A stretch of 64,000 nucleotides of DNA from JBFLYZ01 sp040756415 (GTDB lineage: Bacteria; Bacteroidota; Bacteroidia; JADZBD01). The position numbers and the translations under genes are program-made. The DNA lies in assembly GCA_040756415.1 (NCBI GenBank), contig JBFLYZ010000003.1, forward strand, positions 49,310-113,309, in the 5' to 3' direction. The notes under the pieces were generated by a model. It did no database searches. It was not told the DNA's origin and saw only the letters and a list, made by a program, of their open reading frames with translations. Shown here piece after piece: positions 59,397 through 64,000 of this stretch; position 1 is the first letter of the stretch; every line of letters begins with the position of its first letter.

Positions 59397-59769
59397 GAAA
59401 AAAATAAATGAGCTTACCTACGAGATCATTGGCTGTGCGTATAAAGTGCATTCCGAATTGGGTCCTGGATTACTAGAGTCGGCTTACGAAGCTTGTTTGT
59501 TTCATGAGCTGCTGGAAAAAGGATTTGACCTGGAGAGACAAAAGGAACTTCCTCTTGTCTACAAAGAAGTACGGCTTGATGCCGGGTACCGCATGGACAT
59601 AGCCGTTGAGAAAAAAGTCCTGATTGAGATAAAATCTGTTGACGCTCTTGCGCCCATACATACGGCACAGGTATTAACCTACTTAAAACTCTCTAAATTA
59701 AAGCTTGCTTTGCTGATCAATTTCAATACGGTGAACCTACAACAAGGAATACACAGATTAATTATGTGA
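59377..59769 (+). CDS. GxxExxY family protein (TIGR04256)
   Basis: 130 residues. The signature GPGLLESAYEACL (GxxExxY) near residue 28, plus YRMDIAVEKKVLIEIKS (a PD-(D/E)xK-like nuclease core: D, E, K) and LLINFNTVNLQQGIHRLI, mark the TIGR04256 family, which is scattered through Bacteroidota, Spirochaetes and others. Function is unproven. The gene begins within a 27-base repeat and its stop is directly before the inverted partner. Base composition is lower in GC than both flanking genes, consistent with mobility. Confidence 0.9.
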   Translation: MTQIYTEKKINELTYEIIGCAYKVHSELGPGLLESAYEACLFHELLEKGFDLERQKELPLVYKEVRLDAGYRMDIAVEKKVLIEIKSVDALAPIHTAQVLTYLKLSKLKLALLINFNTVNLQQGIHRLIM

Positions 59770-59796
59770 TCTGTGAAACTCTGTGTAATCTGTGGT
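59770..59796 (-). repeat. Right inverted repeat of the GxxExxY cassette
   Basis: 27 bases reading (minus strand) ACCACAGATTACACAGAG..., the inverted partner of 59,370-59,396. Shorter CACAGAT/ATCTGTG pairs occur just inside it. Confidence 0.85.
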
Positions 59797-59810
59797 AAAA
59801 AGACCTGCTT

Positions 59811-61055
59811 ATGAACCTTCTAATTAAGTCCGCCAAAGTAACCGACCCTAACTCGCCCTTCAACAACAAGGTAGTTGATATCCGGATCGTCAACGGGGTC
59901 ATTAAAGAAGTAAAGCCCGGCCTTTCGGAAGGGAAAGGCGAAAAAGTGTTCAAGGTCAAGAACCTGCACGTTTCTCCGGGCTGGTTCGATATGCAGGCGA
60001 ACTTCCGCGACCCCGGTTATGAGTACAAGGAAGACCTGCTCTCCGGCTGCAGGGCGGCCGCTGCGGGCGGGTTCACCGGTGTGGCCGTGATGCCCTCCAC
60101 CCTGCCCCCCATACACAGCAAGGCCGAAGTGGAATACGTGAAGAACAAGACCAAAGGCAACGCGGTTGACGTTTACCCCATCGGCACGGTGTCGCACAAC
60201 CTCGAGGGCAAGGACCTTTCGGAGATGTACGACATGCACCTGGCCGGGGCCATCGCCTTCAGTGACGATAAAAAGGCGATCAGCGATTCAGGACTGCTGG
60301 TGCGGGCCCTCCTCTACGTGAAGAACTTTGGCGGCCTGATCATCACCCATTGCGATGACAGGAAGATATCGCTTGACGGGAAGATGAACGAGGGCAAGAC
60401 CAGCACACGGCTCGGGCTCAAAGGCATTCCCGCCCTTGCCGAGGAGCTGATGGTGGCCCGCAACATTTACCTGGCCGAATATGCCGGGGCCCGCATACAT
60501 TTTTCCGATATCTCCACCAAAGGCTCGGTAGAGCTGGTGCGCGAAGCCAAAAAAAGAAAGCTTAAGGTCACCGCATCGGTCAACGCCTATAACCTGGCCC
60601 TCGATGATTCGGTGCTGGAGGGCTTCGACACCAATTACAAGACCAACCCGCCCCTGCGTACCCAGGCCGACATCAACGCGCTGAAACAAGGGCTGGCTGA
60701 CGGCACCATAGACTGCATTACCTCCGACCACGCTCCCGAAGATGTGGAGAACAAGGTGGTGGAGTTCGATCACGCTGCCTTCGGTATGACGGGACTGGAA
60801 ACAGCCTTCGCCCTGGCCAATATGAACCGGGGCAAAATGAGCCTGGCCCAACTGGTAGAAAAAATGGCCCTTAATCCCAGGAAAATACTGGGCCTGCCTG
60901 TGCCGAAGATCAGGAAAGGAGAAAAGGCCAACCTCACCCTGTTCGATCCCGACCTGGGCTGGACGCTGGAGGGAAACGCGGTACGGTCCAAATCGAGGAA
61001 TACGCCTTTTATGGGAAAAAAGCTCAGAGGGAAAGCGCTATGGATAGTAAAATAG
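59811..61055 (+). CDS. Dihydroorotase-like protein lacking metal ligands
   Basis: 414 residues with the full length and fold of class I dihydroorotases (KNLHVSPGWFDMQANFRDPGYEYKED at the start, FSDISTKGSVELVREA, ITSDHAPEDVENKVVEFDHAAFGMTGLE at the end). The HxH metal-binding pair of active enzymes (DxHxHxRxPG) is replaced by Gln-Ala-Asn, the later histidines (TPHH, CHVST) are Asn-Ala-Tyr-Asn and Asp, while the final DHAP Asp is kept. It is probably non-catalytic, perhaps an aspartate-transcarbamoylase partner as in other bacteria, or a new amidohydrolase. Confidence 0.85.
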   Translation: MNLLIKSAKVTDPNSPFNNKVVDIRIVNGVIKEVKPGLSEGKGEKVFKVKNLHVSPGWFDMQANFRDPGYEYKEDLLSGCRAAAAGGFTGVAVMPSTLPPIHSKAEVEYVKNKTKGNAVDVYPIGTVSHNLEGKDLSEMYDMHLAGAIAFSDDKKAISDSGLLVRALLYVKNFGGLIITHCDDRKISLDGKMNEGKTSTRLGLKGIPALAEELMVARNIYLAEYAGARIHFSDISTKGSVELVREAKKRKLKVTASVNAYNLALDDSVLEGFDTNYKTNPPLRTQADINALKQGLADGTIDCITSDHAPEDVENKVVEFDHAAFGMTGLETAFALANMNRGKMSLAQLVEKMALNPRKILGLPVPKIRKGEKANLTLFDPDLGWTLEGNAVRSKSRNTPFMGKKLRGKALWIVK

Positions 61056-61216
61056 AACCCTTGTTTGCCGATGAGATCAGCCGTATGAACAGCGGGCAGC
61101 AGATGCTGCTTATCATGGTTTTATTGGTAATACCGGTTCTGGGTTATTTGATCTATAAGAAATACTGGATTATAGTTGACCGGTGGAGAAATCTAAGAAG
61201 GAGAAACCAGCGATAA
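61040..61216 (+). CDS. Small single-helix membrane protein (58 aa)
   Basis: MDSKIEPLFADEISRMNSG, then one hydrophobic helix (LLIMVLLVIPVLGYLIYKK) and a basic C-terminus (RWRNLRRRNQR). It overlaps the end of the dihydroorotase-like gene by 16 bases, so it is probably coupled to it. The positive tail suggests the C-terminus stays in the cytoplasm. No family recognised. Confidence 0.6.
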   Translation: MDSKIEPLFADEISRMNSGQQMLLIMVLLVIPVLGYLIYKKYWIIVDRWRNLRRRNQR

Positions 61217-61283
61217 GCCCCTGAGAGGCAACCCCCTCGGTATTTCTGCGTCTTTGGATTGAGCTTTAAAAAACTCTGCCCCG

Positions 61284-62762
61284 ATGAAAAAACTCTTTTT
61301 CTCAGCCTTTATCCTCTGCCTGATCGTATTGCCGGCAAAAGCCACTCACATCATTGGCGGGGATATCACGGTAAAATATCTTTCTCCCAATAATTTCCAG
61401 GTCACGCTTACGTTCTACCGCGACTGCTCGGCCGGTACAGCGGCCTTTGATGCCACCATTACCCTGGGCGTATTCGACCTGGTGACCCACGCGCAGGTGC
61501 TCACTCCCACCCTCAGCCTGCCGCCTACCGATACCCTGGCCCTGGGCGACAGTTGTTACACCCCTCCTAACCTCTGCGTGGAGCGTGCCATTTACCAGGG
61601 TAATATCACGCTGCCGAACAATCCCAACGGCTACTACGTTTCCTGGCACCGCTGCTGCCGCAATTCGCTTATCCAGAACATCGTTACCCCGCTCAGCTCC
61701 GGCTATGTATTCTATGCCGAGATCCCCGATCCCGCATTGCAGAACTCCACGCCTACTTTCAACTTTTATCCCGATGCCTATATGTGCGCCAGCCAGCCCA
61801 ACCTGGACGATTATTCGGCCACCGACATCGATGGCGATGTGCTGGTCTACTCGCTGGTCGATCCGCTCGATTGTGATCCGACCACAGCCTGTTCCGGGAA
61901 CCCTATTCCGCCCCCCTCTCCCGGCCCTTACGGCACCATTACCTGGCAAACACCTTATTCGCTCGCCAACATCATGGGAGATCCTGCCATGAGCATCAAC
62001 ACCAATACGGGCGTGATCTCCACCAACCCGCCTACGCTGGGCGTTTACGTATTGTCCGTGCGCGTGGAGGAGTTCCGCAACAATGTCAAGATCGGTGAGA
62101 TACGCAGGGATTTCCAGTACCAGGTGCTCTCCTGCACGGGCAACAACCCGCCCTTCTTTACGGCACCCGCGGTGGTCAGCTACAGCATTGTTGCGGGCGA
62201 TTCGCTCTGCTTCCTGGTGGATGTGGATGATCCCAACCCCGACCAGGTGATACTGAACGCCACCTCCGAGCTCTTCGTTGGGACCAACATGCCCGTTACC
62301 TACTGGCAGAACGATACCGGCACCGGGGGCGCCCAATCCGTGTTCTGCATACAGACCACCTGCGCCCACATTCGGCCCAATCCTTACGTGGTAGATTTTA
62401 CGGGGAGCGATTCTTCCTGCTACGGGGGCAATACGGTTCCGCTGGCGGTGAGCATACTGGTGACCGAACCCCAGGACGGGGATATAGATGAAATGATACC
62501 CAACATTTTCACCCCCAATGCCGATAACCAGAACGACCTTTACAAGGTGAACGCTACGGTAAACTACTGCTGGGATACGTTTAACATCAAGATCTACAAC
62601 CGCTGGGGCACCCTGGTCTACCAGTCGAACGATTTTTTCTTCAGGTGGGACGGCACCTATAAGGGCAATGAGCTCTCGTCAGGGGTTTACTATTACACTC
62701 TTGACGCCAACTTCAAGGAAACCAATTTCCAGAAGAACGGCTTTGTGCATTTGATACGTTAG
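61284..62762 (+). CDS. Secreted protein with gliding-motility-associated C-terminal (T9SS type B) domain
   Basis: 492 residues. Signal peptide LIVLPAKA, then a conserved domain beginning THIIGGDITVKYLSPNNFQVTLTFYRDC, seen at the N-terminus of many large gliding-type surface proteins. Several Ig/cadherin-like regions follow. The end from about 405 (IPNIFTPNADNQNDLYKVN, IYNRWGTLVYQSND, WDGTYKGNELSSGVYYYTL) is the gliding-motility-associated (CHU) C-terminal domain, the type B signal for T9SS export. Surface or released protein. Confidence 0.9.
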   Translation: MKKLFFSAFILCLIVLPAKATHIIGGDITVKYLSPNNFQVTLTFYRDCSAGTAAFDATITLGVFDLVTHAQVLTPTLSLPPTDTLALGDSCYTPPNLCVERAIYQGNITLPNNPNGYYVSWHRCCRNSLIQNIVTPLSSGYVFYAEIPDPALQNSTPTFNFYPDAYMCASQPNLDDYSATDIDGDVLVYSLVDPLDCDPTTACSGNPIPPPSPGPYGTITWQTPYSLANIMGDPAMSINTNTGVISTNPPTLGVYVLSVRVEEFRNNVKIGEIRRDFQYQVLSCTGNNPPFFTAPAVVSYSIVAGDSLCFLVDVDDPNPDQVILNATSELFVGTNMPVTYWQNDTGTGGAQSVFCIQTTCAHIRPNPYVVDFTGSDSSCYGGNTVPLAVSILVTEPQDGDIDEMIPNIFTPNADNQNDLYKVNATVNYCWDTFNIKIYNRWGTLVYQSNDFFFRWDGTYKGNELSSGVYYYTLDANFKETNFQKNGFVHLIR

Positions 62763-62763
62763 A

Positions 62764-62792
62764 TTATAGTCTGTAGTTTGTACTTTGTGGTT
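62764..62792. repeat. Third TAGTTTG-type intergenic repeat
   Basis: TATAGTCTGTAGTTTGTACTTTG lies just after the gliding-associated gene and ahead of the BaiN-like stop codon. It is a shortened relative of the repeats at 3,064 and 52,988. Confidence 0.45.
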
Positions 62793-62800
62793 TTGCAGAG

Positions 62801-64000
62801 TTATTTCCTGGCCATACTCCGGGCAGCGATCCAGGCCGTGGTCCAGGCGTTCTGGAAATTAAAACCGCCCGTAACGCCATCCACATCGAGCACTTCGCCA
62901 GCGAAATACAGTCCGGGCACGACACGGCTCTCCATGGTGGAAAAATCCACTTCCTTTAAGGCGATGCCACCGCAGGTCACGAACTCTTCCTTGAATGTGG
63001 TCTTGCCCGAAACCGGGTACGCATCGCTCACCAGCGAGTTGATCAGCACGTTCTGCTGCTTTTTAGGCAGGTCGGCCCAGCGCATATCCTCTTTTATACC
63101 CGCTTTCGACAGCAGGAATTCCCACAAGCGGGCGGGCAGCCCGAAAGGCTTGGAGGAATGAAGGAACCTGCCCGCCTGCTCTTCCCTTAGCTTCAGGAGC
63201 TCTATGCGCAGCTTTTCCCCGTTGTATTTGGGCAGCCAGTTCACCAGGAGCGTAAACCTGTAATTCATCCTGAAAAGGTCCCGCGCGGCCAATGAGGACA
63301 GCTTCAGTACGGCCGGGCCGCTCATGCCCCAGTGTGTGATCAGCAGGGGGCCGGCCGACTCGAACCGGGTACCTGCGATTCTGGTCTTTGCCGCAGGCAC
63401 GCTCACTCCCATCAACTTTGTTATTTCATTGCCGGGCATATTGAAGGTAAAAAGCGAGGGCACCGGGCTTACAATGGTATGCCCAAGCGCGCTGAGCCAT
63501 TCGTAGGCCGCCTCCCTGGCATTCCCGCCCGTGGCAACAAGTATGCTGTCGCAGGCCATCTCACCCGCAGAGGTCTCCAGCAGAAAACCGCTTTCCTTTT
63601 TCCGTACAGCCCGCACTTCCGTACGGGTCTTTACAGTTATGCCCAGCCGCTGCGCCTCGCCCAGGAAGCAATCGATCACCGTCTGAGAATTATCCGATAC
63701 CGGGAACATGCGGCCATCCTCCTCCGTTTTCAGCCTGACACCCCGCTTGCTGAACCATTGAATAATATCCTTCACCGAGAACTGCTCAAAAGCCGTCCTC
63801 AGTTCCTTTTCCCCGCGCGGGTAATTTTTAACCAGCTCGGAATTATATTCGCAGTGGTGCGTAACATTGCAGCGGCCCCCTCCCGATACCTTCACCTTGC
63901 TCAGCAGTTTCGGGCTTTTTTCAAGGATGGCAACATTGGCTTCCGGCTCCGCCTCGGCAGCATTGATAGCCGCGAAAAAACCGGCCGCCCCTCCGCCTAT
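62801..64000 (-). CDS. BaiN/HI0933-like flavoprotein (5' end outside window)
   Basis: The frame runs uninterrupted to the window edge, giving 399 codons; the true start is beyond 64,000. The FAD motif IGGGAAGFFAAI is at the edge, then VSGGGRCNVTH, and LLVATGGNA and RVVPGLYFAGEVLDVDGVTGGFNFQ near the end. This is the HI0933/BaiN family of NAD(P)-dependent flavoproteins, which includes bile-acid-related and other reductases. Substrate unknown. Confidence 0.9.
   Translation of the reverse strand: MGGGAAGFFAAINAAEAEPEANVAILEKSPKLLSKVKVSGGGRCNVTHHCEYNSELVKNYPRGEKELRTAFEQFSVKDIIQWFSKRGVRLKTEEDGRMFPVSDNSQTVIDCFLGEAQRLGITVKTRTEVRAVRKKESGFLLETSAGEMACDSILVATGGNAREAAYEWLSALGHTIVSPVPSLFTFNMPGNEITKLMGVSVPAAKTRIAGTRFESAGPLLITHWGMSGPAVLKLSSLAARDLFRMNYRFTLLVNWLPKYNGEKLRIELLKLREEQAGRFLHSSKPFGLPARLWEFLLSKAGIKEDMRWADLPKKQQNVLINSLVSDAYPVSGKTTFKEEFVTCGGIALKEVDFSTMESRVVPGLYFAGEVLDVDGVTGGFNFQNAWTTAWIAARSMARK

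Larger units (their letters stand above)
59370..59796. mobile_element. Putative GxxExxY mobile cassette bounded by inverted repeats
   Basis: A 427-base unit consisting of inverted repeats (27 bases, 23 identical) at both ends and one gene filling the space between. It is inserted four bases after the batA-like stop codon and 14 bases before the dihydroorotase-like start. No transposase is present, so movement would need help in trans or by the encoded nuclease-like protein. Confidence 0.6.

Overview
The window is one contiguous piece of a Bacteroidota chromosome, probably of the Chitinophagales/Sphingobacteriales type. Several things point there: a type IX secretion (T9SS) sorting domain, a gliding-motility-associated C-terminal domain, GldI-like FKBP lipoproteins, a serine palmitoyltransferase for sphingolipids, a Bacteroidota-type omega subunit of RNA polymerase in the order bamD-rpoZ-coaBC, and promoters of the TAnnTTTG type. 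Most of it is dense, mid-to-high-GC housekeeping sequence with many 1-17 bp overlaps between genes. I found no rRNA, tRNA, CRISPR array, prophage or classical insertion sequence. Both ends cut a gene: coaBC on the left and a BaiN/HI0933-like flavoprotein on the right.

Left part (1-20.6 kb): coaBC-rpoZ-bamD; serine palmitoyltransferase; a T9SS-sorted beta-propeller-like protein; an S9 peptidase; DUF4846 and DUF6580 proteins; a TlpA-like thioredoxin; two tandem lipoproteins fused to a YqaE/Pmp3 membrane domain; then dapA, a DUF6913 protein, ligA, prmC, ribD, an EamA transporter, a small outer-membrane barrel and an MFS exporter. A 369-bp gap at 20,635-21,003 holds hairpins and a possible minus-strand small RNA.

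Middle (21-41 kb): a helix-turn-helix regulator coupled to a TIGR02757 protein; a YD-repeat protein; a very large Asp-box (sortilin-like) exported protein coupled to an M14 peptidase; a thioesterase; a 5'-nucleotidase whose two domains are separate genes in reversed order; dnaA; a low-molecular-weight phosphatase; and an RsmI-like methyltransferase. Next comes a minus-strand operon of nrnA plus five FKBP-type prolyl isomerases (GldI-like), divergent from ndk, then a pseudouridine synthase and an ECF sigma factor with a small membrane partner.

Right part (41-64 kb): a LecA-like beta-sandwich protein; a 1,496-residue exported protein made of about twenty 60-residue TPR-like repeats; a DadA-like oxidoreductase; an MFS transporter; and a cobalamin-riboswitch-controlled operon of a BtuB-like receptor and a Dph6-like PP-loop enzyme. 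After these lie a TauE exporter, two paralogous lipoproteins of no family I recognise, an EI24 protein, a BatA-like protein, a GxxExxY cassette bounded by inverted repeats, a dihydroorotase homologue lacking its metal-binding histidines, and a gliding-associated secreted protein.

Recurring themes are envelope biogenesis and protein export (BamD, FKBP lipoproteins, T9SS cargo), nucleotide and cofactor metabolism, and near-leaderless genes whose -7 box ends only 4-7 bases before the ATG.
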